DNA of 33,510 nucleotides. Origin: Pirellula sp. (GTDB taxonomy: Bacteria > Planctomycetota > Planctomycetia > Pirellulales > Pirellulaceae). This document shows positions 23,016 through 32,239 of this stretch, one piece after another; the stretch's first letter is position 1; each line of letters opens with the position of its first letter. The DNA lies in assembly GCA_021736575.1 (NCBI GenBank), contig JAIPFP010000041.1:1-33510 (forward strand). Reading direction: 5' to 3'. The notes beneath the pieces are model-generated. The model saw only the letters and a program-made list of their open reading frames with translations. It had not been told where the DNA came from and did not search any database. A program made the translations under genes and the position numbers.

Positions 23016-25367
23016 ATGCCTCGGTTCATGCTGCAGAGAATTACAAATCAATTGAAAAAGCTTGGGCTTGCTCGTAGGGCGATTAGACGCCCCTCGCGAC
23101 GCTTGACGCTTGAGCGTTTGGAATCGAGAAGTCTGTTTGCTGGGCTGCCGTTTGGGGCTGCCCCTGAGGATACGGGCGAATTTATGCTGGGGCGGATTGC
23201 CGTGACGCCAGTTTTTCTCGAAAGCACCGGGCAAATCGATCCGAACACCGAGAACTGGACTCCCGCTCAAAAAACAACCGTTCTCAACAACATCCAATCT
23301 GGACTCAACTGGTGGAAACAACTTCTTGCCACCAAAAGTGCCATTCAATCGCTCGATTTCGTTATCGATACAACTTATGTTGATACTCCTGCCCCAACCC
23401 CCTTCGAACCGATTTCCCGCATTTCGAACGCTTACTCCGATTGGGTTTCACAATTCCTCGTCGACCGTGGATTTTCGCAAAGTTCCCAACTTGACAACAA
23501 TATGCGTGCGTTTAACAACTCGCAACGCGTCAAGCTAAGCACCGATTGGTCCTTTACCATATTTGTCGTCAACTCGCAAAACGACGGCGACGGCAATTTC
23601 GCACCTGGTGGCTCATTTGATCGCGCGTTTTCGTTTGCGGGCGGACTTTTTCAGATTGTGCCATCGACTCGCCCCGCTTCCACCTTCACCCATGAAACCG
23701 GTCATATGTTTTGGGCACGTGATGAGTACATCGGTGGTTCGAACTATTTCCAAAAGCGTGGCTACTACAATTCTCAAAACACAAATGCTATCGATCTGAA
23801 CCCAGCTCCCTCATTCGTGCAAGTCGATAGCATCATGTCCAGCGGAGGTGCACTCGATCGGGCGTTTCAGAATGTGACAACCTCGGATGCGACGCTCGCA
23901 CAAATCGGTTGGGTGGACTCGGACAACGATGGGATCTTTGACGTGCTGGATGTGCCGTTGAAACTGGAAGGCTTAGGGCAACTGAATTCAACGGGCACCA
24001 CCTACAGCTTCGTTGGTCGAGCTGTCGTTCAAACATTGCCCAACGTGAATAGCTCGGGTTTGCAAAACGACATCACGATTAACCGGATCGGACGGATCGA
24101 GTATCGATTCAACAGCGGCAACTGGCAAACGTTTTCGACTCCCAACGACTACCAAGTCGACTTGAATTTGAGCATCGACGTTCCCGCAGGAACGACCGGG
24201 GCAATTGAGATTCGCGCTATTGAATCCTCCATCGGAATCACAAGCAATGTCTTTAGTGGGACGCTTGGTCCAACCCGTGATACCACCTCTGTGCCCGGCA
24301 TTCAAGGTTTTGCATGGAGCGACGTCAATCGCGATGGAAAATGGCAATCGACCGAAACGGGTATTGCCAATGCTCGAATCAGGCTTGTAGATAACAATCG
24401 TCAGTCGTTGGTCCTACAAAGCCGGATCGAGCCAGACAATTTTTCCGTTGGCTCGATCGCTTCCAATCAAAATGGTGTGCTCATCGAAGCGATCGGTGAG
24501 GACACGAACGGAACGGTCGGAGTGTTCACCGATAGTTCTGCTACGACTGGCTCCAAGGTCTTCCGTCCTTTTTCGACATCGCAGATAGCATACGTGGATA
24601 CGTTCCGCGGAGACCAGCAGCAACTGCGAATTACGTTTGCGCAACCCACTACGAGCGTTGCGATCGATGCGATTGCCGGCGGCGATAATACGATCGCAAG
24701 GCTGGACGCTTATTCTTCGAACGGCAAGCTCATACGGCGATTTCAGTCGGAAGCATTGAACACGGGCGGAACTGTGACAATGCGAGTCGGTTCGGACGTT
24801 GCCGACATCGCTTTCGTCATCGCCCGCGGGATACGTAATTCGAAGATCAAGTTAGACAATCTGGTGATTGGGCCTGCGACGGAAACCAAGACATCGGTGA
24901 ACGGCAGTTATGTCTTGCCTGGTATTCCAACAGGAACCTATCAGATAGAAATCACTCCTCAATCTCCAACCTACGACTTCGTGCAACCGAGCACAGGCCT
25001 TCGATCGTTGGCTATCGTGGCAGGTGCGGTGAATGCGCATGAGGACTTCAGTTTGCGACCAGCAGTTTCACCTTGGCAGAATCAGGTTCAACGTCAAGAC
25101 GTCAACAACGACGGACTTGTATCTGCCTTGGATGTGCTGGTTACTATCAATGAAATTAACCGCAATGGAGCGAGACCCCTTGAAAACTCCGGCGTTGTTT
25201 CTCCGCCTTTCTATGATGTCGACGGCAATCGCAATATCGAAGCACTCGATGTATTGATTGTGATTAATTTCATCAATTCCACTCAGGGCAATGGAGAAGG
25301 GGAATCGATATTCCTGGATGAAATGGGAGCCGCTGAGTCGGTGGTACGAAAGCGACGGAAAGCATAG
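23016..25367 (+). CDS. Secreted metalloprotease-like protein with SdrD-B-like and dockerin domains
   Basis: 783 residues from ATG at 23016; ATG at 23028 is an alternative and neither has a clear ribosome site. The N terminus carries a basic stretch and LERLESRSLFAG (about 33-44), the planctomycete export signature. A putative zinc site, HETGHMFWARDEY, begins near 226. A Ca-binding-like DSDNDGIFDVLD follows near 300. A SdrD-B/Cna-B-like region starts at FAWSDVNRDGKW and ends at LPGIPTGTYQIEI. The C terminus has two dockerin-type repeats, DVNNDGLVSALDVLVTIN and DVDGNRNIEALDVLIVIN, for anchoring. The HExxH protease reading is likely but the third ligand is not obvious. Expected outside the cytoplasm. 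Confidence 0.85.
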   Translation: MPRFMLQRITNQLKKLGLARRAIRRPSRRLTLERLESRSLFAGLPFGAAPEDTGEFMLGRIAVTPVFLESTGQIDPNTENWTPAQKTTVLNNIQSGLNWWKQLLATKSAIQSLDFVIDTTYVDTPAPTPFEPISRISNAYSDWVSQFLVDRGFSQSSQLDNNMRAFNNSQRVKLSTDWSFTIFVVNSQNDGDGNFAPGGSFDRAFSFAGGLFQIVPSTRPASTFTHETGHMFWARDEYIGGSNYFQKRGYYNSQNTNAIDLNPAPSFVQVDSIMSSGGALDRAFQNVTTSDATLAQIGWVDSDNDGIFDVLDVPLKLEGLGQLNSTGTTYSFVGRAVVQTLPNVNSSGLQNDITINRIGRIEYRFNSGNWQTFSTPNDYQVDLNLSIDVPAGTTGAIEIRAIESSIGITSNVFSGTLGPTRDTTSVPGIQGFAWSDVNRDGKWQSTETGIANARIRLVDNNRQSLVLQSRIEPDNFSVGSIASNQNGVLIEAIGEDTNGTVGVFTDSSATTGSKVFRPFSTSQIAYVDTFRGDQQQLRITFAQPTTSVAIDAIAGGDNTIARLDAYSSNGKLIRRFQSEALNTGGTVTMRVGSDVADIAFVIARGIRNSKIKLDNLVIGPATETKTSVNGSYVLPGIPTGTYQIEITPQSPTYDFVQPSTGLRSLAIVAGAVNAHEDFSLRPAVSPWQNQVQRQDVNNDGLVSALDVLVTINEINRNGARPLENSGVVSPPFYDVDGNRNIEALDVLIVINFINSTQGNGEGESIFLDEMGAAESVVRKRRKA

Positions 25368-25382
25368 GGCGCATTGAGCGCC

Positions 25383-25418
25383 CCGCGACTGGTGGTGTCG
25401 CGGTTCTCTTCCGTTTTT
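25383..25418 (+). terminator. Terminator between convergent genes
   Basis: CCGCGAC and GTCGCGG arms with a seven-base loop, then TTCTCTTCCGTTTTT. A second hairpin, GGGCGC/GCGCCC (25367-25383), begins at the last base of the upstream stop codon and abuts it. Confidence 0.7.
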
Positions 25419-25442
25419 AAAGTCGCGAACGAGGGAACTGGA

Positions 25443-27362
25443 TCACTCAAATCGATAAATGCACTGCCCCTTAGCGCTATCGATCATGTAGTAGACGTCA
25501 CCCTTTTGATCTTCACCAAATGCAAGTACAGGAATGCCTTTCTCAAGCAGTTGATCGTTTCGAGCGGCTTTTCCAGTTTTTTCATCGTAGGTCAAGGCCC
25601 AAACGCTGCCGCTAACGTAGTCTGCATAGATGTATTTGCCAGTGAGTTGAGGCAATCGGTCAGAATTATAAACACGACCACCCGTTATCGACTTGCCAAC
25701 GCTGTGGTCGTACTCCCAAACAGGTTCGATTGCAGCGGACACGCCCTTGACGTCGGGGCGATTGCCGAAGGAGTGGCTTCCTTCGTGGTTGCTCCAACCA
25801 TAGTTTCCACCTTTGGTAATAACATTTACTTCTTCCCACAAATCTTGCCCAACGTCACCGCACCAAAATCGGCCCGTTTTCTTGTCAAAAGCAATACGCC
25901 AAGGATTGCGCAGGCCGTGAGCAAAGATTTCGGGGCGCACACCATCGACACCGACAAATGGGTTGTCGTTAGGGATTCCGTATTTCAAGCCGTCAGCCTT
26001 GCCGTCCACATCGATGCGGAGGATTGAACCGAGCAACTGAGCCCGATTTTGCCCGGTTGCATTGGGATCATTTCGCGAGCCACCGTCACCGAGTGCGATG
26101 TACAGATATCCGTCTGGACCAAACTCAATCGAACCGCCGTTGTGGTTCTTGAATGGTTGCTCGACATCGAGGATGATTTCTTCTGAGTCAGGATCGGCCA
26201 CATTGGGATCGGTTTTGGAGAGCCGATATCTGGCGACGATCGTGCGGTCATTTTCCTTCTTGGTATAGCAGACAAAAAATTCGCCGTTCGATTTAAACTT
26301 GGGGTGGAATGCAAGACCGAGCAAGCCTTGTTCGTTTGCACCGTTATCGCTCCACTTCGTCACTTTCTTTTGGATGTCGAGAAAACGTTTTGATGTTTCG
26401 ACATCAGCCCGGTTTTCAAACCAGAAAATGAGGCCGCGTTGATCCATTGCAAAGAGCCGCTTGTCTTCACCGACAGGGTAAGTTAGATCTAGGATGCGAA
26501 GGGGTTTATCGACGGTTCCATCATCATCAATTGGCTGCCAGCCGTCCCATTTGAGTTTAGGAAACGCAAGCGAATTCTTAACATTGATCTTCCCGTCAAT
26601 CGGTTGTGTGATCGAGCCATCATCGCCTAGTTCACGGATCTTGATGTTGCGAAAGGAAACCAAATTGCCGTGGTCTTGAAGACAAAGAAAACCTTCCCCG
26701 GCTGCCCCAAAACCTGGCATCTTTGCGAACTTGCTCTTTTCGACGAGTTCTTTCCATTTGGCATCTCCGAGTTTGAATTGGAAATACCGAACTCCGTTCA
26801 TCGTGACTTCGCATTGATTCGGGGAGATTCGCAGGTACAGCTGGTTCCACTCACCGGCAGGTCGCGTTGCATCTGCGGCTTCCTTTTCACCCGCCCAAGC
26901 GACAGGAGTCGGTTTGAACAGTTGATAGAGCCAACCTGACTTTTGCGGATCTGTGCCGGCAACATTATCTTGGATTTGCACTTCCGGACCGCTGTTCCAA
27001 GGGTTGGGGTTATCCTCGGTCACATGAAACATTAACCCGCTGTTTCCACCTTTGGAGATCTTGTAGTCGACCGAGAACTCGAAGTATTTGTATTTTTTGG
27101 TCGTAACGATGTCGCCGGCATTTTTGCCTTCGCGAATCAACGCTCCGTCCACGACTTTCCATGCGTCGGAGATGGAATCTTTTTTGTAATTGCGCCACCC
27201 TTCGGTCGTCTTGCCATCGAATAGCAATTTCCAGCCAGAAAGGATTTCGGAGCGCGTAAGCTTGTTGGGATCGGCATCCGCAAACACGGAAGTGTTCGAA
27301 AAAGAAAAGCCGCACACCAGTGCAATCCAGCCCAACCAACGTTGTGATGACTTTCGACGCAT
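25443..27362 (-). CDS. Secreted DUF1080 (3-keto-disaccharide hydrolase) / PQQ sugar dehydrogenase fusion
   Basis: 639 residues from the ATG at 27362 (a TTG one codon earlier is less likely). A signal peptide covers about 1-28 (basic start, hydrophobic core, cut near VFADA). DUF1080 spans about 40-225 (GWKLLFDGKTTEGW, then GGNSGLMFHV, then EWNQLYLRI), a glycan-binding or 3-keto-disaccharide hydrolase fold. The rest is a glucose/sorbosone dehydrogenase propeller: GLLGLAFHPKF, NHNGGSIEFGPDGYLYIALGD in its centre, GLRNPWRIAFD, GDVGQDLWEEVN. Planctomycetes use many such proteins in periplasmic polysaccharide breakdown; here one chain could oxidise and cleave a sugar. Substrate unknown. Convergent with the dockerin gene and divergent from the molybdopterin enzyme. 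Confidence 0.88.
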   Translation of the reverse strand: MRRKSSQRWLGWIALVCGFSFSNTSVFADADPNKLTRSEILSGWKLLFDGKTTEGWRNYKKDSISDAWKVVDGALIREGKNAGDIVTTKKYKYFEFSVDYKISKGGNSGLMFHVTEDNPNPWNSGPEVQIQDNVAGTDPQKSGWLYQLFKPTPVAWAGEKEAADATRPAGEWNQLYLRISPNQCEVTMNGVRYFQFKLGDAKWKELVEKSKFAKMPGFGAAGEGFLCLQDHGNLVSFRNIKIRELGDDGSITQPIDGKINVKNSLAFPKLKWDGWQPIDDDGTVDKPLRILDLTYPVGEDKRLFAMDQRGLIFWFENRADVETSKRFLDIQKKVTKWSDNGANEQGLLGLAFHPKFKSNGEFFVCYTKKENDRTIVARYRLSKTDPNVADPDSEEIILDVEQPFKNHNGGSIEFGPDGYLYIALGDGGSRNDPNATGQNRAQLLGSILRIDVDGKADGLKYGIPNDNPFVGVDGVRPEIFAHGLRNPWRIAFDKKTGRFWCGDVGQDLWEEVNVITKGGNYGWSNHEGSHSFGNRPDVKGVSAAIEPVWEYDHSVGKSITGGRVYNSDRLPQLTGKYIYADYVSGSVWALTYDEKTGKAARNDQLLEKGIPVLAFGEDQKGDVYYMIDSAKGQCIYRFE

Positions 27363-27654
27363 CAATCGGTACCCCGCCTATATGAAAAAAGAAACGCTCG
27401 CCCATCGCAACCGGATTGCGATTTACCTCATTGTTCTAATTGATGAACGTTACGTTAGAAAGTAGTTGCACGTCTTTTTTGCTTAGTTGCCGTGAAAATG
27501 CCTCGGGAGTTCATAGAAAGGGGGGCTTTGTACCTGATGGAGCATTCGTTGTAACGCAATTCGAGACGTTGATCGCTTTTCAGCCATGCACTTGCAGACT
27601 ACGCTTACGACTTAAGTCACTCCCCTTTTTACGCGTTTCGATGATGGCACACCT
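27363..27654. other. Divergent intergenic region
   Basis: 292 bases between two divergent starts, without a gene that I can support. It must hold promoters for both neighbours; the AACGTTACGTT direct repeat near 27445 is the only pattern that I noticed. Confidence 0.4.
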
Positions 27655-29850
27655 ATGAGAAAGCTCACCGCAGGCGGTGGTTGGCAAGCAATCCGATACA
27701 CCTTCAAGAAAGGGATTGAATCGGGTGGTCTTTGGAAACTTTATCGCGCGCTTCGCTCTCGAAACGCTTGTAAGACGTGTGCTCTAGGCATGGGTGGGCA
27801 GCACGGCGGGATGGTCAACGAACATGGCTCGTTTCCAGAAGTGTGCAAGAAGTCGATTCAGGCGATGGCCGCAGACATGCAGCCCGCCATCACTTCCGAT
27901 TTTTGGGCAAAGCACCCGATTTCGCAAATGCGACAATGGTCCCCTCGCCAGCTTGAAACCAGCGGCCGCCTCATTCAGCCCATTCTTTTTGAATACGGGG
28001 CCGATCAATATCGCACCATCACGTGGAACGAAGCTTTTGATCGTATCGCGGCCCAGCTCAAGTTGTTGATGGCCGATCAAACTTTTTGGTATTTCAGTGG
28101 ACGCAGCAGCAACGAAGCTGGCTTCTTGTTGCAACTGCTTGCTCGCCTGTATGGTACGAACAATGTCAACAATTGCAGCTACTACTGTCACCAGGCCAGT
28201 GGCGTCGGCCTTCAGTCAACACTGGGAACAACAACCGCAACGGTGGTCCTTGACGATTTAGACGATTGCGACACCATCTTCATTATCGGAGGCAATCCAC
28301 CTAGCAATCATCCTCGTTTGATGACCACACTCATGCACATTCGTCGCAGGGGTGGCAGGATCGTTGTGATCAATCCAGTTCGAGAGTTGGGCTTAATCAA
28401 ATTCAAGGTTCCAAGCGATCCATTGAGCCTGTTCTTTGGAACCAAGATTGCGACCCATTATATTCAGCCTCATATCGGCGGCGATTTGGCGTTGCTGACT
28501 GGCGTTTGCAAAGCGGTTGTGGAAATGAGCCAGCATGATGTCGAATACCTCAGCAAACATTGCAATGATGTCGACGCTTATCTTGCGGGACTTGCAAGTA
28601 CTCCTTGGAGCGAGATATGCGACAAGAGTGGCATTGACGAAAAAGCGATTCGCGAGATTGCGGAGGTCTATTCCAAAAGCAACGGCTCCATTTTTTCATG
28701 GACCATGGGTATTACACACCATACGCAAGGAGTTGAAAATGTTCAAGCGATCGTCAACCTAGCTTTGCTCCGGGGAATGATCGGTCGCAAGGGTGCTGGA
28801 GTCATGCCGATACGCGGTCACTCCAATGTCCAAGGAATCGGTTCGGTAGGGGTTACGCCAAAACTCAAAGACGAACTGTTCGATAATCTGATAAACAAGT
28901 TTGGCGTCAAACTACCAACGACAAAAGGACGCGACACGCTGGATTGCATCGAGGCGGCTGAGAAGGGTGAGCTTAAGTTCGCTTTTTGTCTCGGCGGTAA
29001 TCTCTATGGTTCAAATCCAGATTCGCAATTCGCTGAAAAAGCCCTCGAGTCGCTCGACATGCTGGTCATGTTAAGTACAACGCTCAACACCGGTCATGCG
29101 CGTGGCCTTGCTAAGGCGACGATCGTCCTACCGGTGTTGGCCCGAGACGAGGAGCCTGAGCCAACGACGCAAGAGTCGATGTTCAACTACGTGCGTCTAA
29201 GCGATGGAGGCCCAAAGCGATTGCCAGGGCCACGCAGCGAAATCCACGTGATTGCGGAAATCGGCCGCCGTTTGCTCGGCGATTCAACGCCTGTGGATTG
29301 GGTGGAAATGCAAAAATCGAATACGATTCGAACTTGGATCTCGAAAGTTGTACCTGGTTACGAACAGATCGAGACGATTGCCAAAACTGGCCAAGAATTT
29401 CATGTTGGCGAGCGGACTTTCCATGTTCCTAAATTCAAGACAAAGGACGGGAAAGCGAAACTGTATTTTCATCGCCTGCCAGCCTTGACATCCTTAGCAG
29501 AAAATCAACTTCGGCTAATGACCGTCCGAAGCGAGGGGCAATTCAATACGGTAGTCTACGAAGACTACGATTTGTATCGTCACCAAGAGCGTCGCGATGT
29601 AATTTTAATCCATCCGACGGACATGCGGCGAATGAACCTGAACGATAATGATTTGGTAACCGTTAGCAGCGAAACGGGGCGGATGCATAACATTTTGGCG
29701 CGTTCGTTTGAAGAAATCCGAGACGGCAACGCGATGATGTACTACCCGGAATCCAACGTCCTCGTCCCCCGCACAGTCGATCCTCAGTCGCGTACGCCGA
29801 TGTTTAAAAACATCCGAGTCACGATTGCCAAACAGTTATCGCTTGCATAG
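27655..29850 (+). CDS. FdhF/YdeP-type molybdopterin oxidoreductase
   Basis: 731 residues. The N-terminal cysteines, C39-K-T-C42-ALGM and C64, are fewer than the four that bind the [4Fe-4S] cluster in formate dehydrogenase H, as in the YdeP (alpha-subunit-like) group. The molybdopterin domains follow: TWNEAFDRIA, WYFSGRSSNEAGF, NNCSYYCHQASGVGL with C178-H179 at the position of selenocysteine-His in FdhF, GGNPPSNHPR, then the C-terminal dinucleotide-binding domain RSEGQFNTVVYEDYD. It probably binds bis-MGD and acts in the cytoplasm (no Tat signal seen). Substrate is not established for this family; YdeP in E. coli is linked to acid resistance. Divergent from the PQQ gene. Confidence 0.85.
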   Translation: MRKLTAGGGWQAIRYTFKKGIESGGLWKLYRALRSRNACKTCALGMGGQHGGMVNEHGSFPEVCKKSIQAMAADMQPAITSDFWAKHPISQMRQWSPRQLETSGRLIQPILFEYGADQYRTITWNEAFDRIAAQLKLLMADQTFWYFSGRSSNEAGFLLQLLARLYGTNNVNNCSYYCHQASGVGLQSTLGTTTATVVLDDLDDCDTIFIIGGNPPSNHPRLMTTLMHIRRRGGRIVVINPVRELGLIKFKVPSDPLSLFFGTKIATHYIQPHIGGDLALLTGVCKAVVEMSQHDVEYLSKHCNDVDAYLAGLASTPWSEICDKSGIDEKAIREIAEVYSKSNGSIFSWTMGITHHTQGVENVQAIVNLALLRGMIGRKGAGVMPIRGHSNVQGIGSVGVTPKLKDELFDNLINKFGVKLPTTKGRDTLDCIEAAEKGELKFAFCLGGNLYGSNPDSQFAEKALESLDMLVMLSTTLNTGHARGLAKATIVLPVLARDEEPEPTTQESMFNYVRLSDGGPKRLPGPRSEIHVIAEIGRRLLGDSTPVDWVEMQKSNTIRTWISKVVPGYEQIETIAKTGQEFHVGERTFHVPKFKTKDGKAKLYFHRLPALTSLAENQLRLMTVRSEGQFNTVVYEDYDLYRHQERRDVILIHPTDMRRMNLNDNDLVTVSSETGRMHNILARSFEEIRDGNAMMYYPESNVLVPRTVDPQSRTPMFKNIRVTIAKQLSLA

Positions 29851-29894
29851 CGATCTTCAACAATAAAGCGAGCGGTCAGCTGACCATCGCCCTA

Positions 29895-29930
29895 GCGTGG
29901 AGGTAACGATCCTCTCACGCACTTTTATTT
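29895..29930 (+). terminator. Terminator after the molybdopterin enzyme
   Basis: GCGTG-GAGG pairs with CCTC-CACGC (one bulged base), then ACTTTTATTT. A perfect palindrome, GGTCAGCTGACC, lies just before it. It overlaps the stop codon of the convergent gene by two bases. Confidence 0.55.
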
Positions 29931-31158
29931 AGTTCTCGCAACCGATCGCCAAAGCAAGATCGACGCTTGCTTGATGCCATTCGAGCCAACGTTCGATTTG
30001 TAGCCCGCGTTCTTGCTGTCTTGACAATTTTGCTTCCATTTGTTCCGCAAGATTGCCGTGCGATTCGCCAAGCTTTTCAAGTTGCGAGATTCTACTGGTC
30101 CAATGCTCAAGTTGCGTTCCGACTTTGACCCATCGCAGGGCGGCGGACTTTTTCTTCTCGAAAGCGATTTCGACCTCCATCGCGATCTGCTTGGTTCGCT
30201 CGGTGATGAGTTCTTCCAACCAAGCTCTACGGGCTGCAACTGCGTTTTGGTTTTCCGTTTGATTGCAACGTCTCCGGAGAAATTTCGTCCAAAAGAAAGT
30301 GGTTTTCGTTCTCGTTGGAACTCCACTCGTCAGTGCACCGATGCTGTCCCATAAGTCAAGCGTTTCAGCCGATATCGAACCCCGCAACCTTTGCAGCATT
30401 ACCAAATCACATCGACATTCCAATGCCTCTTTGATTCGATCACCAACATCACAATCGCTTGGGATGACGCTGTCAATCTCCGTTGGAGCATGCGAGCATG
30501 CGTTCTCCGCCCCAATCAACGCAACGAGCTGAGTCCTAAGCACATAGAGTTTTGATTGGTTGTCTATTCGCTTGTCCTCCATGGTGGTCTTCAGGCGTTC
30601 AACCAACAAGGGATCGGGGATAGGAATCCCTCGATCAATGAGCTGGGATTGTGTTTCGCTCTGCACATCCAAAAGGCTTCGCGTTTCATCCAAGAGCCGC
30701 TCCGCTTGCAAACATGCTGCTATCCCATAGTGTAGCTTCAACGCATTGGCGGCTGTGGATTGACGCAAGCGATGGGCAATCGCGCGCTGAAAGGGAACGA
30801 GAATCAGGTTCTCGTCGTCTTTGCCATTCGCACGTGACGAATAGGTTCGCGAACGCACATCGGCACTCACCAGCCGCGAGGCTGCCGAACGCCGTGAAGC
30901 CAACTGACCGATCTCATCACGGGACAACGATTGTTGGTAGAAACTCTCCGGATTGGGACTCCCCGGATTGGGACTCTCCGTGTCGGCAATCTGATACGGA
31001 ACCGAGGAATGGACGAGGAACACATTTGGTTTGGCTTCTTGTGCAAAGACTCTGCCCGCCGATGGCGTGTTGCCGTTCAGAACAAAAAACGAAACGATGC
31101 AACAGCCGATCAAGCTGCTTTCGATTCGCTTTTTAGTCCATGACTCCGACAGAACCAT
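29929..31158 (-). CDS. Exported coiled-coil protein, possibly TolC-like
   Basis: 409 residues. An N-terminal hydrophobic segment, LIGCCIVSFFVLNG, and the cut-like AGRVFAQEA indicate export. Two long helical regions follow: AANALKLHYGIAACLQAERLLDETRSLLD (start) through LVALIGAE, and RRAWLEELITERTKQIAMEVEIAFEKKKSAALRW (start) to the end. The helix-turn-helix pairs with polar heptads resemble outer-membrane factor (TolC) halves, but the beta-barrel strands are not convincing and the length is a little short, so this is tentative. A 15-bp tandem repeat near 30946 gives SPNPGSPNPES. Upstream lies a methyltransferase-YceI pair in the same direction after a 208-base gap. Confidence 0.5.
   Translation of the reverse strand: MVLSESWTKKRIESSLIGCCIVSFFVLNGNTPSAGRVFAQEAKPNVFLVHSSVPYQIADTESPNPGSPNPESFYQQSLSRDEIGQLASRRSAASRLVSADVRSRTYSSRANGKDDENLILVPFQRAIAHRLRQSTAANALKLHYGIAACLQAERLLDETRSLLDVQSETQSQLIDRGIPIPDPLLVERLKTTMEDKRIDNQSKLYVLRTQLVALIGAENACSHAPTEIDSVIPSDCDVGDRIKEALECRCDLVMLQRLRGSISAETLDLWDSIGALTSGVPTRTKTTFFWTKFLRRRCNQTENQNAVAARRAWLEELITERTKQIAMEVEIAFEKKKSAALRWVKVGTQLEHWTSRISQLEKLGESHGNLAEQMEAKLSRQQERGLQIERWLEWHQASVDLALAIGCEN
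30946..30975. repeat. 15-bp tandem repeat inside a coding region
   Basis: Two copies of CCGGATTGGGACT with a 15-base period, in frame, encoding SPNPG/SPNPE. A short simple-sequence expansion in a linker. Confidence 0.7.
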
Positions 31159-31366
31159 TTAAGTAAACTCTACCGAACATTCCTAAGCTAGCATTCCAGC
31201 CGAATAGGCATTGAATGCAGGTTAGATCGATTGTCGGGATCGATTTTGTGAATAGCGAATCCTTAAATGCGCTTCGTTCGTGTTGGGCAAGCTATTCCGT
31301 TGCTATTCAACGGTTGGTTGGCAGGTACTTGAATCAAATAATCAACACAGCCGACCAAAGTCATGC

Positions 31367-32239
31367 TTAGGTCCGCAATGTGCCTGGGTTTGTCGAAACT
31401 ATTTCGGTTGACAATTCCAACCGCAGTCTCCCCATTGGTCCAAATCCTAGGAAGGGATAACCGGGAACGCGACTCGCGTACAATCGATAAGCGTTTCCCA
31501 AATAGTGCAGCATTCTTCGATCTTTGAAGTAGCTCCCGAGGAAGATGTAGAGCGTCCAGATCAAGGTCAACACTACGTGGTCCCATGTCATGATTGGCGT
31601 AAACCAAATCAGCCCGAGAAAACTCAAATAAACCGGATGTCGCATGTAACGAAATGCGCCTCGACCTTCGAATTTACGAATGGGAGGCGGTAACCGACGA
31701 AACCAATACCAGGCCTGCGTCGCACCCGTTTGATACCCAAAACCTGTCCAGTAGAGACTATAGAACAACCCCAACCACGACGCGTAGAAACCGACTTGCA
31801 TCAAGACGGCACCGCTTCCTGTCAAAACCCAGAGGCTGCCGCTGGTCCGAGTCCAGAATGCGAACAAGACAAGTAAACTAATGCAAGTTGCGAGGCAATG
31901 CAAACAACCGATCAAGCCTGCAGGGATATGTTGCTTTAATCGCTTTTGGATGCTCGGCACAAGCAACAAGCTATGCGGCCAAGCAAAAAAAACAGCCAAT
32001 AGGACATTCGCAACGAACGCGTTTCCTACGACAGAGCTACCGTCTCTCAAAAAGAAAAAAAGCCGCAATGCAGTCCAAAAAAATACCAATTGGGTCAGGA
32101 TTGCAAATGCAATCCCCAGAGCTCGCTGCCACGACATCCAGGACACATTCGGATTTGAAAGCGAAGGGCGCGATTTACTTCTTGCCGAACCGAGTGTTTC
32201 TATCGAAACCGCGGACTTCAATGTTTGCGAATCGTTCAT
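31367..32239 (-). CDS. Membrane methyltransferase, NnrU/ICMT/MddA-like
   Basis: 290 residues from the ATG at 32239, overlapping the YceI stop in TGATG. It has about six hydrophobic segments. The C-terminal half carries the family pattern RHPVYLSFLGLIWFTPIMTW, then HVVLTLIWTLYIFLGSYF with a charged KDRRML, then YRLYASRVPGYPF. This agrees with isoprenylcysteine-carboxyl-methyltransferase-like membrane enzymes, and the spacing HxxL...YI...ED/DR...RVP is closest to methanethiol S-methyltransferase (MddA) and NnrU. AdoMet would bind near the RHP motif. The N terminus (about 40 residues, Ser-rich) is extra. Substrate unproven. Coupled to a periplasmic YceI lipid-binding protein. Confidence 0.7.
   Translation of the reverse strand: MNDSQTLKSAVSIETLGSARSKSRPSLSNPNVSWMSWQRALGIAFAILTQLVFFWTALRLFFFLRDGSSVVGNAFVANVLLAVFFAWPHSLLLVPSIQKRLKQHIPAGLIGCLHCLATCISLLVLFAFWTRTSGSLWVLTGSGAVLMQVGFYASWLGLFYSLYWTGFGYQTGATQAWYWFRRLPPPIRKFEGRGAFRYMRHPVYLSFLGLIWFTPIMTWDHVVLTLIWTLYIFLGSYFKDRRMLHYLGNAYRLYASRVPGYPFLGFGPMGRLRLELSTEIVSTNPGTLRT

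Noticed and set aside
25374-26027. 217-residue plus-strand frame
   Set aside because: It is fully antisense to the sugar dehydrogenase domain, which has clear family motifs.
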